DNA of 64,000 bases. It comes from Clostridium sp. CAG:1000. GTDB lineage: Bacteria > Bacillota_I > Bacilli_A > RF39 > UBA660. Location of the stretch: positions 1 through 64,000 of the forward strand of contig HG000341.1 in the NCBI GenBank assembly GCA_000436975.1, written 5' to 3'. Both the position numbers and the translations under genes were made by a program. The notes below the pieces were generated by a model that was not told where the DNA came from, searched no databases, and was given only the letters and a program-made list of their open reading frames with translations. Shown piece after piece: positions 15,210 to 24,821 of this stretch (its first letter is position 1; every line of letters starts with the position of its first letter).

Positions 15210-17261
15210 TTATTTTATTTTAAGTATTTTATTTTTCATATTTCTTTTTGGATTTTCATAATCTCTTTCTCTAACATCACATTGATCAAAAATCATTGGT
15301 TCAGTTTCAATATATTGAATGTCCCCATTATCATCATACCAAATAGTTACAAAATAATCTCCCATTAAATTAGGTATTTCATTTTTCATCATAAATCTAG
15401 ATTGATCAACATTGCATGGGCAAAGTAACATATGAATATTCCTATAAAGCATATAGTATACTTTATGATAATGTCCTCTTAATGATAAATTAGGTTTAGT
15501 ATTTGACGGTATTTGATCTATACCATTTTGTGGTTTAGTTGATAATATTCTAGATGTTCCACCTCCTGGATGAAATAATTCTATTTTACATTTATCAAAG
15601 CATACTATTCCTTTATCTTGACCAATATATTCTAAATCATTTTTTCTTCTTTTTTCTAATTCTTTTCCAAAATCAAATGGTCCATAATTAAATGAATGAC
15701 TTTCATCATGACTACCACATATAACTTTCCATTTCATACCTGGGTATTTAGGCAATGTTTTAGCAGCATAATCAACATGAGCAGTTGCTCCATATAAAAA
15801 TACATGTTTTACATAATCAGGTCTAATAGTATGATAATCTCCATCTGATATATCCCCTATATGGAACATATCAGTTATACCTCTATTATATGCTTCGTAA
15901 CAGAATGTATTTACCATACTTGGTTGAGACCATATACTTCCATAATGAGTATCTGATACAACTCCAAATTGTTTCATATGAAGTTCTTCTTTAGGTGGTT
16001 TAACTTCATAATGTTTTCTCTTTTGAAAATATTTTCTTACTACTAATTCACCATCTATATCAACTATATCAATATTTCTTCCATATTGTTGAAGCATATC
16101 AATAAGTCCATATAATTCATTACTACTCATATTTAATCTATCTTTTAACGAATTAAAACTCTCTTCTTTTTTCATCAATCTATATAGTTTATCAAATCTA
16201 TCAAATAATTTCCTTTCATCCCTAGTTATAGAACTCTTATTTTCAATAATATCTAAATCTTCTGAAAGTGATATATCAAGTGGCTTAACAGTTAAATAGT
16301 TTTCATTACTTGGAACATAATATGGAGAGAAAAAACTTGTAAGCCTTTTTAATTTACCTGTTTTACCAAATGAAAGACCAAATTCATAAGAACCCATAGT
16401 ATTTTGTTGAGATTTACTTCTCATTTTAGGAGTTCTTGATACTACTGATGGAATAGCAAATATTCTAGTATCTCTAATCTTAGGGAAATCCTGAGCAGTC
16501 AAAGTACCACCTAAAAATATACAATCATAATCTTCATAACTTGCTAAACTTCTACTATATTTTTGAGGAGGATATGCTATAGTATAAGCTTCTCCTTGTT
16601 TTTTTAAATTTTCAAGTCTTAATATTGATTTATTAATATGGACTGTACAACTCTTAGGACCTAAATAAACCATATCTTCTCTTTTTGATGAAATATATTC
16701 ACCAACATTTAATTCTTTATTCCATGTGTGATCAGTGTCCCCTGTTATAAATAATGTTTTAATTCCCTCTACTTTTGGAAAAAATTCTATTAAATGATCA
16801 CATTGTCCTTCTGCACTATTATATATAAGACTTTTACCAAAATCATGCTCGGTATTACCGCTGTATTTCCCTTCAAGTAAATTACCTGTTATAAAAACAT
16901 ACTTAACTCCATCTTTTAAAAACTTTCTATAAATATCATTCAATATAGCTATTTGTTCATTTTTAGAACCGAATCTTAAATCAGATATTACTCCTATTTT
17001 AATATCATCATTTTCATCTTCAATTCTATATTCATTTTCTTTTGTATAATCCGGATGATTATTTATAATAAGTGAAATATCACTTCCTTTATCACTAAAG
17101 GTTACATTAATATTTTCATCTTTTAATTGTTTAACATATCCAAATAAATCATAATCTGATATATTTAATTCTTCACATAACGAATTAACACTTGAACCTT
17201 TAACTAATTTATTTTTTAGTATTTCAAGTATTTCTGATTCTGATAATATTTCTTTTTCCAT
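15210..17261 (-). CDS. Tandem metallophosphoesterase with winged-helix-like segments
   Basis: 683-residue protein built as a duplication: a helical, HTH-like segment (1-60) plus calcineurin-like domain (about 85-330), then a second such segment (350-410) plus domain (about 428-650). The second copy keeps the metal motifs DTH (437-439), GDISD (469-473), GSHD (516-519), H564 and GHYH (596-599). The first copy has lost them: DLR (94-96) replaces DxH, GNLLEG replaces GDxxD, and GDTDH replaces GNHD. Exact role is unknown; a nuclease or DNA-repair phosphoesterase is plausible. Start has AGGAGG. Confidence 0.8.
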   Translation of the reverse strand: MEKEILSESEILEILKNKLVKGSSVNSLCEELNISDYDLFGYVKQLKDENINVTFSDKGSDISLIINNHPDYTKENEYRIEDENDDIKIGVISDLRFGSKNEQIAILNDIYRKFLKDGVKYVFITGNLLEGKYSGNTEHDFGKSLIYNSAEGQCDHLIEFFPKVEGIKTLFITGDTDHTWNKELNVGEYISSKREDMVYLGPKSCTVHINKSILRLENLKKQGEAYTIAYPPQKYSRSLASYEDYDCIFLGGTLTAQDFPKIRDTRIFAIPSVVSRTPKMRSKSQQNTMGSYEFGLSFGKTGKLKRLTSFFSPYYVPSNENYLTVKPLDISLSEDLDIIENKSSITRDERKLFDRFDKLYRLMKKEESFNSLKDRLNMSSNELYGLIDMLQQYGRNIDIVDIDGELVVRKYFQKRKHYEVKPPKEELHMKQFGVVSDTHYGSIWSQPSMVNTFCYEAYNRGITDMFHIGDISDGDYHTIRPDYVKHVFLYGATAHVDYAAKTLPKYPGMKWKVICGSHDESHSFNYGPFDFGKELEKRRKNDLEYIGQDKGIVCFDKCKIELFHPGGGTSRILSTKPQNGIDQIPSNTKPNLSLRGHYHKVYYMLYRNIHMLLCPCNVDQSRFMMKNEIPNLMGDYFVTIWYDDNGDIQYIETEPMIFDQCDVRERDYENPKRNMKNKILKIK

Positions 17262-17275
17262 AAAAGTCCTCCTCT

Positions 17276-17312
17276 AAAAATAAGGAAATCAAAAAAATTT
17301 AATTTCCTTATT
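17276..17312 (-). terminator. Hairpin between rnhB and the metallophosphoesterase gene
   Basis: AATAAGGAAAT and ATTTCCTTATT arms followed by a T run, ending just before the AGGAGG of the downstream gene. It is either a terminator or a leader hairpin that affects that gene. Confidence 0.55.
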
Positions 17313-17370
17313 TATTCTCCTATCATATTAAGAATACAATAATAAAATTTAAAAATCAATATATAAAAAC

Positions 17371-17395
17371 AAAATAAAAAAAGTTTTTACTTTTT
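17371..17395 (-). terminator. Terminator at the end of rnhB
   Basis: Short AT-rich hairpin AAAAAGTAAAAACTTTTT plus T run, overlapping the last codons of rnhB. Weak because it has almost no G-C pairs. Confidence 0.45.
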
Positions 17396-17989
17396 ATTAG
17401 TAAGTTCACTTACTGGGGCAAAACTTTTTCTGTGTTCTTTTAATGGACCATACTTATATAATGCTTCTATGTGTTTTTTAGTTCCATATCCTTTATTATG
17501 TTTAAAATCATACATGGGATACTTTTTATCAAGTTCAACCATCATTCTATCTCTTGTTACTTTTGCTATTATAGAAGCAGAGGCTATACTTTGACTTTTA
17601 GCATCTCCTTTTATTATTGATGTTTGTGGTATATCTATATCTAATTTTACTGCATCAATTAATAAATGTTCTGGCTTGATACTTAAATTATTTATAGCTT
17701 CTATCATCGCTTTTTTAGTAGCATTTAGTATATTTATTTCATCTATCACCTCAGGTGATGATATGCCTATTCCTACACTAAGAGCATTTTCCATTATAAC
17801 ATCATATAATAATTCTCTTTTTTTCTCAGTTAATTTCTTAGAATCATTAATTCTTTCGTCATAAAAATCCTTTGGTAATATTACAGCTGCTGTAACAACA
17901 GGTCCAACTAAAGGACCACGTCCTACTTCATCTATACCTGCTATAAAATTAATTTTATTATTATAAAGTTCATTTTCAAATTCTTTCAT
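17387..17989 (-). CDS. rnhB: Ribonuclease HII
   Basis: Cleaves the RNA strand of RNA-DNA hybrids and starts removal of misincorporated ribonucleotides. Active-site motifs are GIDEVGRGPLVGPV (D and E near residues 20-21 of this start), DAVKLDI, and the ASIIAKVTRDRM helix. The start at 17989 follows AGGTG closely; a GTG two codons upstream is the alternative. About 200 residues. Confidence 0.95.
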   Translation of the reverse strand: MKEFENELYNNKINFIAGIDEVGRGPLVGPVVTAAVILPKDFYDERINDSKKLTEKKRELLYDVIMENALSVGIGISSPEVIDEINILNATKKAMIEAINNLSIKPEHLLIDAVKLDIDIPQTSIIKGDAKSQSIASASIIAKVTRDRMMVELDKKYPMYDFKHNKGYGTKKHIEALYKYGPLKEHRKSFAPVSELTNKK

Positions 17990-17995
17990 AAACAC

Positions 17996-18817
17996 CTACT
18001 TAATCGTATCAACATAATTAGTTGCTTTATTTCTATATGATTCAAATATCTTTCTTTTAATTCTAGTCTTATCACTACTTCCAAACCCGAAAACATAGTC
18101 ATCTCCAATAACAGTTAGTGGGTATCCTATTCTTTGCACTTTAAAATGTTTTAATGAAGACATAAACAAATCATATTTATCTGTATATTCATAACTTACA
18201 AGTTCAAATATATTACTATAGTCATTTAATAATTCTTTCATATAAGCACTTTCCTCTATACAGTGAGGACAATCCTTTTGTTTAAACATATATACCATAA
18301 TCTTAGGATTATTATACTCAAATGTATATGTTTTTTTATTTGGAATAAAGTTTTTCTCCATTTTAGCATTTTCATTAGAAATACTAATATTATATTTTGA
18401 AACAAACATTTCATCTATAATATATTTTTTATATATTTCATATTCTTTATCTTCAACTAAATATTTTTCAATATCTTTTCCATCTATTAAAACATTATTT
18501 TTAGAAGGAACTAATAATTCTATATTATTAACTACTCCACTATTAAATTTAAGTTTATAATTGTTAAAAATAAATAATTTTTTAGATGCATTTATTACAC
18601 TTACATTATCTTTATTTTTTTTATATATTTCTTTAAACTTATCAATAGACATTATATTACTATCTTTAAAATCAAATAAATTATATAGTCTTTCATAGTT
18701 ATTACTCTTACTAAAATGATTATATTTATTTAATAAATATTTCTCACTACTCAAATAAAATAAACTTAATATTAGTACTAATATAATTATTAATGGTATA
18801 TATTTAACTCTCTTCAT
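17996..18817 (-). CDS. Membrane-anchored thioredoxin-fold protein
   Basis: 273-residue protein with an N-terminal membrane anchor (IPLIIILVLILSLFYL), a middle alpha/beta region of about 130 residues resembling an NTF2-like fold, and a C-terminal thioredoxin fold with a CPHC active site (FKQKDCPHCIEE) followed by a cis-Pro candidate in RIGYPLTV. It probably acts outside the membrane in thiol-disulfide exchange. The start at 18817 is chosen for GGTG six bases upstream. It precedes rnhB on the same transcript; the partner is unknown. Confidence 0.7.
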   Translation of the reverse strand: MKRVKYIPLIIILVLILSLFYLSSEKYLLNKYNHFSKSNNYERLYNLFDFKDSNIMSIDKFKEIYKKNKDNVSVINASKKLFIFNNYKLKFNSGVVNNIELLVPSKNNVLIDGKDIEKYLVEDKEYEIYKKYIIDEMFVSKYNISISNENAKMEKNFIPNKKTYTFEYNNPKIMVYMFKQKDCPHCIEESAYMKELLNDYSNIFELVSYEYTDKYDLFMSSLKHFKVQRIGYPLTVIGDDYVFGFGSSDKTRIKRKIFESYRNKATNYVDTIK

Positions 18818-18920
18818 ACTTTTCACCATACAAATTATAACATTTTAAATTAATAAATGTAAACCATTAAACATTCTATTGATATCAAAATAAATGTATG
18901 ATAATCTTAAAGAGGTGAAA

Positions 18921-19538
18921 ATGATGGAAAACAATAATTGTAAAAAATATATGAAAATATTTGGAAAAGATAGATTTAGTGTAAAATTTGGAAACTTTCT
19001 TCTTTTATTTTCAACGATTTTATTTATATTAAATTTGATAATTTGTTTTTGTGGGGATGTTGAAATTTTGTATATATATTTTTTTGGACCTATATTTTTA
19101 TTCATTATGGGATTACTTCTAGGAAACTTTTTTAAACCAAAACCAGATGATACAAATATCTTTATTAGAAACGATAATCATCTTTATTTTATAAATAGCA
19201 ATAATATAACTATTCCAGATGAATTAAAATCAGCAAGACGTGCCATGACATATAATGCTCCAAAAGAAATATCAGGAGTATATAGTCTTATCGGATTAAT
19301 AGAACAACGTAAAAAAATAAAAGAATTATATAAGTATTTAAGTCAGCATGATTTCAATGAGCCAAGATATTTAGATCGAATTGGTTGTATTATTAAAACA
19401 CAAATAGTAAGTGAAACTAAAACACATATAAAGGTATGGCTTATGTTTGAAAAATTAAAGCCAAAAAAAGTAACAATATATAATAATTATAATGATTATC
19501 AAGAATTAGTTTCATTATTAAAAAATATGTCACACTAA
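18921..19538 (+). CDS. Hypothetical two-TM membrane protein
   Basis: I do not recognise the family. The start at 18921 has AGAGGTG upstream. Two hydrophobic helices (FLLLFSTILFILNLIICF and a second at about residues 50-75) form a hairpin anchor, followed by a soluble cytoplasmic domain of about 120 residues. Monocistronic, with its own terminator; divergent from the thioredoxin-fold gene. Confidence 0.6.
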   Translation: MMENNNCKKYMKIFGKDRFSVKFGNFLLLFSTILFILNLIICFCGDVEILYIYFFGPIFLFIMGLLLGNFFKPKPDDTNIFIRNDNHLYFINSNNITIPDELKSARRAMTYNAPKEISGVYSLIGLIEQRKKIKELYKYLSQHDFNEPRYLDRIGCIIKTQIVSETKTHIKVWLMFEKLKPKKVTIYNNYNDYQELVSLLKNMSH

Positions 19539-19553
19539 TAGACATATTTTTTT
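19521..19553 (+). terminator. Terminator after the two-TM gene
   Basis: AATATGTC and GACATATT arms followed by T7, at the stop codon. Confidence 0.75.
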
Positions 19554-19584
19554 ATTATCTTTATAAATTAAATACTATAATTCA

Positions 19585-20607
19585 TTATTTTATATTATCA
19601 CTTATATTAAGAATTATACCAATAGATATCATACTTACTAGTAAAGATGAACCACCATAACTTATAAAAGGTAATGTAACTCCTGTTATAGGTACTAATC
19701 CTACTACTACTGATAGATTTAATAGAGTTTGAAAAACAAGTAAGAAAAGGAGTCCAAATATTAAATATTTACCAAATAAATCATTACATCTTATTGCAAG
19801 TTTAGTTATATTATAATAAAGAATTATAAACAATGATATAACTACTAAAGCACCTATAAAGCCAAACTCTTCTGTTATAATTGAGAATATAAAATCAGTT
19901 TGGGGTTCTGGTAAATAAAAATGTTTCTGTCTTGAACCTAAAAAACCAAATCCTAAGAGTCCTCCTGGCCCAATCGCATATAAACTTTGTATCATTTGAA
20001 ATCCACTACCGAGTGGATCTGACCATGGATTTAAAAATGAAGTGATTCTACTTAATCTATATGGTGCTATTAATATAAGTACTACTATTCCAATAACACC
20101 AGCAATGCCAATTTTAACAAATATAGATATATCTGTACCTGATATGAATATTAATCCAATTAAAGAAATTACAATAACCATACCAGTACCAAAATCAGGT
20201 TCTAGCATAATGAGTCCAAATAATGTTAAAATAACTCCTAAAATTGGTAATATAAATTTAAATGTATTTCTCTTTAGCTTATCATTATTTGACAAATATT
20301 TTGCCGTAAAAATAATAATAGCAAGTTTTGAAAGTTCACTTGGTTGAAAACCTAATCCAAAAAGACCAAACCAACTCCTGCTTCCATTTCTAACACTACC
20401 TATTCCAGGTATTAAAACTAATAAAAGTAACAAAAAACAAATACCTAAAAAAGTATTTGCTTTTCTTTTGTAAATATTATAATCTATTTTTCTAAATATT
20501 TTCATTAAGAATATACCAATGATTAAAAATATCATTTGAGATATTACATATTTATATGGGTTATTATATTTATATTCTGCCCATATATAACTACTTGAAT
20601 ATATCAT
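19585..20607 (-). CDS. ftsW: Peptidoglycan polymerase FtsW/RodA/SpoVE family
   Basis: SEDS-family glycosyltransferase polymerising lipid II during division or elongation. It has ten-helix membrane topology, the RNGSRSWFGL loop, the GFQPSELSKLAIIIF motif and a C-terminal GGSSLLVSM. The first ATG is 20607, but the open frame continues upstream to encode a typical first membrane helix (KTNKIVIASTLLLSIIGII) with no ATG, GTG or TTG in frame; an ATA at 20667 with AAAGGA ten bases upstream could be the real start. It directly follows mraY, supporting ftsW rather than rodA. Confidence 0.85.
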   Translation of the reverse strand: MIYSSSYIWAEYKYNNPYKYVISQMIFLIIGIFLMKIFRKIDYNIYKRKANTFLGICFLLLLLVLIPGIGSVRNGSRSWFGLFGLGFQPSELSKLAIIIFTAKYLSNNDKLKRNTFKFILPILGVILTLFGLIMLEPDFGTGMVIVISLIGLIFISGTDISIFVKIGIAGVIGIVVLILIAPYRLSRITSFLNPWSDPLGSGFQMIQSLYAIGPGGLLGFGFLGSRQKHFYLPEPQTDFIFSIITEEFGFIGALVVISLFIILYYNITKLAIRCNDLFGKYLIFGLLFLLVFQTLLNLSVVVGLVPITGVTLPFISYGGSSLLVSMISIGIILNISDNIK

Positions 20608-20684
20608 AATAATACCAATTATTGATAATAAAAGAGTACTAGCAATAACAATTTTATTTGTCTTTATGTAGAATCATTCCTTTC

Positions 20685-21677
20685 TTACATCCAAACTCCA
20701 TAATAAATTGCTACCATACCTAACATAAATCCTACTATGTAAAACATTTTAACTATATCTGTTTCTTCCCATCCTAACTTTTCAAAATGATGATGTATTG
20801 GAGTCATTAAAAATACTTTCTTGCCAAATTTCTTTATTGCAGTTAGTTGTATTATACTAGATAATGCCTCTATAACAAATACACCGCCTATAACAGCAAG
20901 AGAAAGTTCATGTTCCGTAAGTATTGCTACTGCAGCTAAAGTTGCCCCTAGTGATAGTGAACCTGTATCTCCCATAAATACTTTCGCAGGATGCGTATTA
21001 TAAATTAAAAATCCCAATAATGAACCTACAAGTATAAAACAAAATATTGCTATTTCTTGATATCCCTCTATCCAAGTTGAACCCCATGTAATAATACCAA
21101 AACTTAAGAACGCTATTAATGAAAGTCCACCAGCAAGACCATCTAACCCATCTGTTAAATTAACCGCATTTGATGAACCTACTAATAAGAATAATATAAA
21201 TATTCCATAGAACCATTTCATATCAACACTAATATTTAATGATGAAATAGTTACATTAGCATCTCCTCCGCCTTGCATATATATATAAAAGAATATAAGA
21301 GCTATTAGAACCTGGGCAAGTAATTTTTGTGGTATTGAAAGTCCATCATTATTATGTTCTCTTATCTTTAAATAATCATCTACAAATCCAAGCATAGCAT
21401 AAGATATAAATACAAATAATATAATAAGTAAACTGTGTGTTATTTGAAGTGAACCCCTCAAATATAAAAACAGCATTGCAAGTAATGTTGGTATTATAAA
21501 TATTAATCCACCTATAGTAGGCGTGCCATTCTTTTTGGCATGACTAAAAGCAGTAAATACACTAATACTTTGTTTACATTTCAACTTCTTTAAAACAGGT
21601 ATTAAAAACCATCCTAATACAACTGCTAAAAAGAAACCAATCATCATTCCTAATATACTTTTTGCAAGAATTAACAT
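20685..21677 (-). CDS. mraY: Phospho-N-acetylmuramoyl-pentapeptide transferase MraY
   Basis: Integral membrane enzyme making lipid I from UDP-MurNAc-pentapeptide and undecaprenyl phosphate. Conserved motifs: GFVDDYLK, the NLTDGLDGLAGG loop with catalytic aspartates, FMGDTGSL and the cytoplasmic MTPIHHHFEKLGW. 330 residues, ten helices. It is separated from the mraZ-pbpB part of the cluster by an insertion of unrelated genes. Confidence 0.97.
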   Translation of the reverse strand: MLILAKSILGMMIGFFLAVVLGWFLIPVLKKLKCKQSISVFTAFSHAKKNGTPTIGGLIFIIPTLLAMLFLYLRGSLQITHSLLIILFVFISYAMLGFVDDYLKIREHNNDGLSIPQKLLAQVLIALIFFYIYMQGGGDANVTISSLNISVDMKWFYGIFILFLLVGSSNAVNLTDGLDGLAGGLSLIAFLSFGIITWGSTWIEGYQEIAIFCFILVGSLLGFLIYNTHPAKVFMGDTGSLSLGATLAAVAILTEHELSLAVIGGVFVIEALSSIIQLTAIKKFGKKVFLMTPIHHHFEKLGWEETDIVKMFYIVGFMLGMVAIYYGVWM

Positions 21678-21760
21678 TATATCACTTCCCTATTTATTAT
21701 TATACGATAAATTATACTATACTTCATTATATTTTACGTGTCTGGTGTAAAGTATATACA

Positions 21761-22687
21761 TTATATTTTTAAAAAAAAGTTTTCAAGCACCTTATATTTA
21801 TCAAGACCTTTTACTTTTATATCAATATCTAAATTACTAAGTTCATACAAATTATTTATAAGTTCTTCTTCTTCATAATTATTTACATTCTCATGAGCCT
21901 TTTTAACTACATAAGGATTTAATCCCAACTTTCTTGATATTTCTTTCTCATCCATAGTCTTACATAATATTTTAACTTGATACAAAGTTCTAAATTGTCT
22001 TGCTAAATTATCTATGAGTACAACTGGTTCAATTCCACTTCTAATTAAAATATTATATGAGTTAAATATTTGTTTTAAATTCTTTTTCATTACCGCATCA
22101 CTCAGTGTAAATATCTCTTTTTCAGAACTTTTACTTACTACTTTATCTATATCATCATCTGTTATTACATCCTCACCAATCTTATATAATAGTAACTTCT
22201 CAGTTTCATTAATCGCAAGATCATCATTATATTCACATCTATTTAATATTTCTTTTACTTGATTATAAGTAATTTTTTTATTATTAGACACAAACATATT
22301 AGTAATATATTCATGTAACTCTTTATAATCCATTTTCTTTATTTCTTCTACTTTACATTTTTCTCTTAACTTTTTGGTAATATTTTTTCTTTCATCAAGA
22401 CTTTCATCTATACATTTTAAAATAATAACATTATCATTCATATTATCTATATATCTTAATAATTCTTTTTCAAATGCATCTTTAACTTTTTTAAAAGAAA
22501 AATTAGATACTATTATTAACTTCTTTTCGTTAAATAAATCAACATAATTAGCTTCATTTAATATATCAATAATATTAGAATCATCAAAATCATATTCAAT
22601 TATATTATTTATATTTAATTCATGCTTTAAGCCGTCTATTCTTCTTTTTAATAAGTTTATTTCATTTCCTAAAAAAACATATATCAT
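21761..22687 (-). CDS. holA: DNA polymerase III delta subunit
   Basis: Clamp-loader subunit that opens the sliding clamp. The N-terminus MIYVFLGNEINLLKRRI matches HolA; the protein is AAA+-like without Walker catalytic residues, and the C-terminal helical collar is visible (LRQFRTLYQVKILCK-like stretch). The 308-residue length is slightly short. It is co-directional with the RnfC-like gene and mraY. Confidence 0.85.
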   Translation of the reverse strand: MIYVFLGNEINLLKRRIDGLKHELNINNIIEYDFDDSNIIDILNEANYVDLFNEKKLIIVSNFSFKKVKDAFEKELLRYIDNMNDNVIILKCIDESLDERKNITKKLREKCKVEEIKKMDYKELHEYITNMFVSNNKKITYNQVKEILNRCEYNDDLAINETEKLLLYKIGEDVITDDDIDKVVSKSSEKEIFTLSDAVMKKNLKQIFNSYNILIRSGIEPVVLIDNLARQFRTLYQVKILCKTMDEKEISRKLGLNPYVVKKAHENVNNYEEEELINNLYELSNLDIDIKVKGLDKYKVLENFFLKI

Positions 22688-22691
22688 ACTA

Positions 22692-23555
22692 TTATTCCTT
22701 TATCAAAATACTTCTAACATTAGAGTCTATTACAAAACTTTTAATGTTTTTTATTTCTTTACCATTTACATATACTTTTTTACCTCTATATTGTACTTTT
22801 AAAGCCCTTAATATTTCAAATAATGCAGTATATAATTTAACTTTAACTATTATAGGGTGTTCACTACTACATATAGTAAACATAACAGAATCATACATAT
22901 AGTCTAAATGTATTGCTTTATAAATAGCAAGTATTTCTTCTACTGTATAAAAAACACAAGTAGAATCTTTAAATTTATTATTAGAATGTACGATACATAT
23001 ATTTGGAAATGCATTAATATATTTCTCATATGATGAAGTAGAAACTATATCATTATTTGGTATAGATATATAACAAGTTTTCATATTAAAAATATTCATA
23101 AACTCATCTATTGCCTCTAATATTTCTTCATATGATTCATAATTAATAACCATATCTTTTAAATCAGTATTTTTGTCATAAAAAGAATTAACTACTAATG
23201 TAGTCTTACTATTAATTTTTTTATTAAGATTATATTTTTCTAAAGATTCAGTTATTTCACTCTTTTTAAGTTTATTAATATTTCTAGTTGGATTTAATTT
23301 TTCACGTCTATCAATGAAATCATTTTCAATAACAAGACAATTCTTAAAAGAATCACTATATTCCATATTACTGATACCTATTATTTTACCACTAACTGGA
23401 CTAAATATTTTTTTACCATTTGAAAGAGTTCCTAAACATGAATTATTATATGTATATTTATCTTTAGGTAAACTTAATAATTCTTCTTTATCATAAGGAA
23501 TATAAATATATTCTGCTGTTAAGTATGTTAAATATTCTTGTATTTTCTTTTTCAT
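22692..23555 (-). CDS. Divergent RnfC-like protein without iron-sulfur domain
   Basis: 287 residues. The N-terminal part contains a barrel-sandwich segment (IFSPVSGKIIGI, then LVIENDF) like the lipoyl-like hybrid motif at the start of RnfC/NqrA. The rest follows the Rossmann-like region of RnfC in outline (LVVNSFYDK in place of LIINGAECEP; a helix before CYISIPNND). The GGAGFP flavin/NADH loop and the C-terminal ferredoxin cysteines are absent. No other Rnf subunits are nearby. The assignment rests on my recognition of spaced motifs. Confidence 0.45.
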   Translation of the reverse strand: MKKKIQEYLTYLTAEYIYIPYDKEELLSLPKDKYTYNNSCLGTLSNGKKIFSPVSGKIIGISNMEYSDSFKNCLVIENDFIDRREKLNPTRNINKLKKSEITESLEKYNLNKKINSKTTLVVNSFYDKNTDLKDMVINYESYEEILEAIDEFMNIFNMKTCYISIPNNDIVSTSSYEKYINAFPNICIVHSNNKFKDSTCVFYTVEEILAIYKAIHLDYMYDSVMFTICSSEHPIIVKVKLYTALFEILRALKVQYRGKKVYVNGKEIKNIKSFVIDSNVRSILIKE

Positions 23556-23579
23556 AATTTACTCCTTTAATATTATATA

Positions 23580-24113
23580 TTATTTAGATATATGTTTCAA
23601 ATATAAATCTTTAAGATTTTTATTATTCAAAAAACTTTCTCCTTCTTTAGATAATCTAATAAAAACTTCTTCTAAAAAAGATATTAATCTCTTATCCATT
23701 TTAATTTTATCTTTTTTACTATTAAAGTATTCAAGAGCTCTATTGTTATTATAATTACCTTTATAATATACCTTAGATGCAGATACTCTGTCACATATCA
23801 TTTCTTTCATATATTTAAATGGAATTATAGGAGTTTTCACTCTAGCATCATAGTCATACCAATATTCAAAATGGTGTTTATTTCTACCCTTATGATGTAA
23901 CCATGCAAGACTATATCCTTTAATGTTCTTTTCTTCTGTTAAGGGACTTTTCTTACCGTCTGTGAAATATTTAACTGATGGAATAAGTTCACTTAATGAA
24001 TACTTAGATAAATCATGTGTAAGTCCTTGAAAAGGTATTCCAACTTTACAACATAATTTAAATACGTAAAATCTATGAATGTTTACATTATGCAAGTGAC
24101 GAATCAGTTTCAT
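23580..24113 (-). CDS. DUF5662 family protein
   Basis: 177-residue soluble protein with the histidine-rich DUF5662 pattern: HLHNVNIHRFYV near the start, GLTHDLSKYS, and WLHHKGRNKHHFEYW. The HD-like H/D clusters suggest metal binding, as in HD-domain hydrolases, but no activity is established. The ATG overlaps the upstream stop (ATGA), so the two are coupled. Confidence 0.8.
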   Translation of the reverse strand: MKLIRHLHNVNIHRFYVFKLCCKVGIPFQGLTHDLSKYSLSELIPSVKYFTDGKKSPLTEEKNIKGYSLAWLHHKGRNKHHFEYWYDYDARVKTPIIPFKYMKEMICDRVSASKVYYKGNYNNNRALEYFNSKKDKIKMDKRLISFLEEVFIRLSKEGESFLNNKNLKDLYLKHISK

Positions 24114-24766
24114 ATAACCTCCACATCAAATATAAGAGTTGTTTTAACGTTATTATAGTTAGATACTACTTCAATATTATAAATACCACTATTATTAATA
24201 TAAGTACTCAAATTATTATTAAAAATGCCATTATATATAATATTATTATTACTAGTAATTTTAATACTTTCAATATTAATTTTAACATTTTCATATATTG
24301 GTTCAGAATAATAACAAGCATCAACATAGTTGCCCTTAGCGTCTTTACTTCTACATAAAGTAGCACTAATATCAAGCATCATATTCGAATTATACTTAAT
24401 AGTATTTTTAACAGCATCATTACTAGAATCAATATTATGAAAATATACAAAATATGGTATTAATGGATAGCTTTTATCATTAATATATCTAAAACTAGTA
24501 GCCTCATCATTAATAGTAATCCTATATAAAGGACTATATGGTTTTTCAAAATCAATACCAAGAAATGTAAGTGAAGTAGACTTAATATTCAAAGGACCAT
24601 ATTTTCCTCTAAGTAAAAGTAAACCAATAATAATAGAAAATATAATAATTAAAGTTAAAAATCTCTTAAGAGTAATTCTTATCCTATCTTTTCTAACATT
24701 ATTTCTAGCATCTTTCATTTCTTCTTGTAATTTTTCTTTCATTTCTTCTTCATTTTTATATATCAT
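24110..24766 (-). CDS. Hypothetical single-pass membrane protein
   Basis: Unrecognised 218-residue protein with a basic cytoplasmic N-terminus, one membrane helix (TLIIIFSIIIGLLLL) and a beta-rich outer domain. It ends in a genuine TGA that overlaps the next start, part of the evidence that TGA means stop here. Two cysteines (TLCRS and DACYY) could form a disulfide outside. Confidence 0.55.
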   Translation of the reverse strand: MIYKNEEEMKEKLQEEMKDARNNVRKDRIRITLKRFLTLIIIFSIIIGLLLLRGKYGPLNIKSTSLTFLGIDFEKPYSPLYRITINDEATSFRYINDKSYPLIPYFVYFHNIDSSNDAVKNTIKYNSNMMLDISATLCRSKDAKGNYVDACYYSEPIYENVKINIESIKITSNNNIIYNGIFNNNLSTYINNSGIYNIEVVSNYNNVKTTLIFDVEVI

Positions 24767-24790
24767 AATAACACCATATTAATTATATAA

Positions 24791-24821
24791 TAAAAATACC
24801 AATATTTCTATTGATATTTTT
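24791..24821 (-). terminator. Terminator after yneF
   Basis: Minus-strand hairpin AAATATCAATAG...ATTGGTATTT with T run, overlapping the yneF 3' end. Confidence 0.55.
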
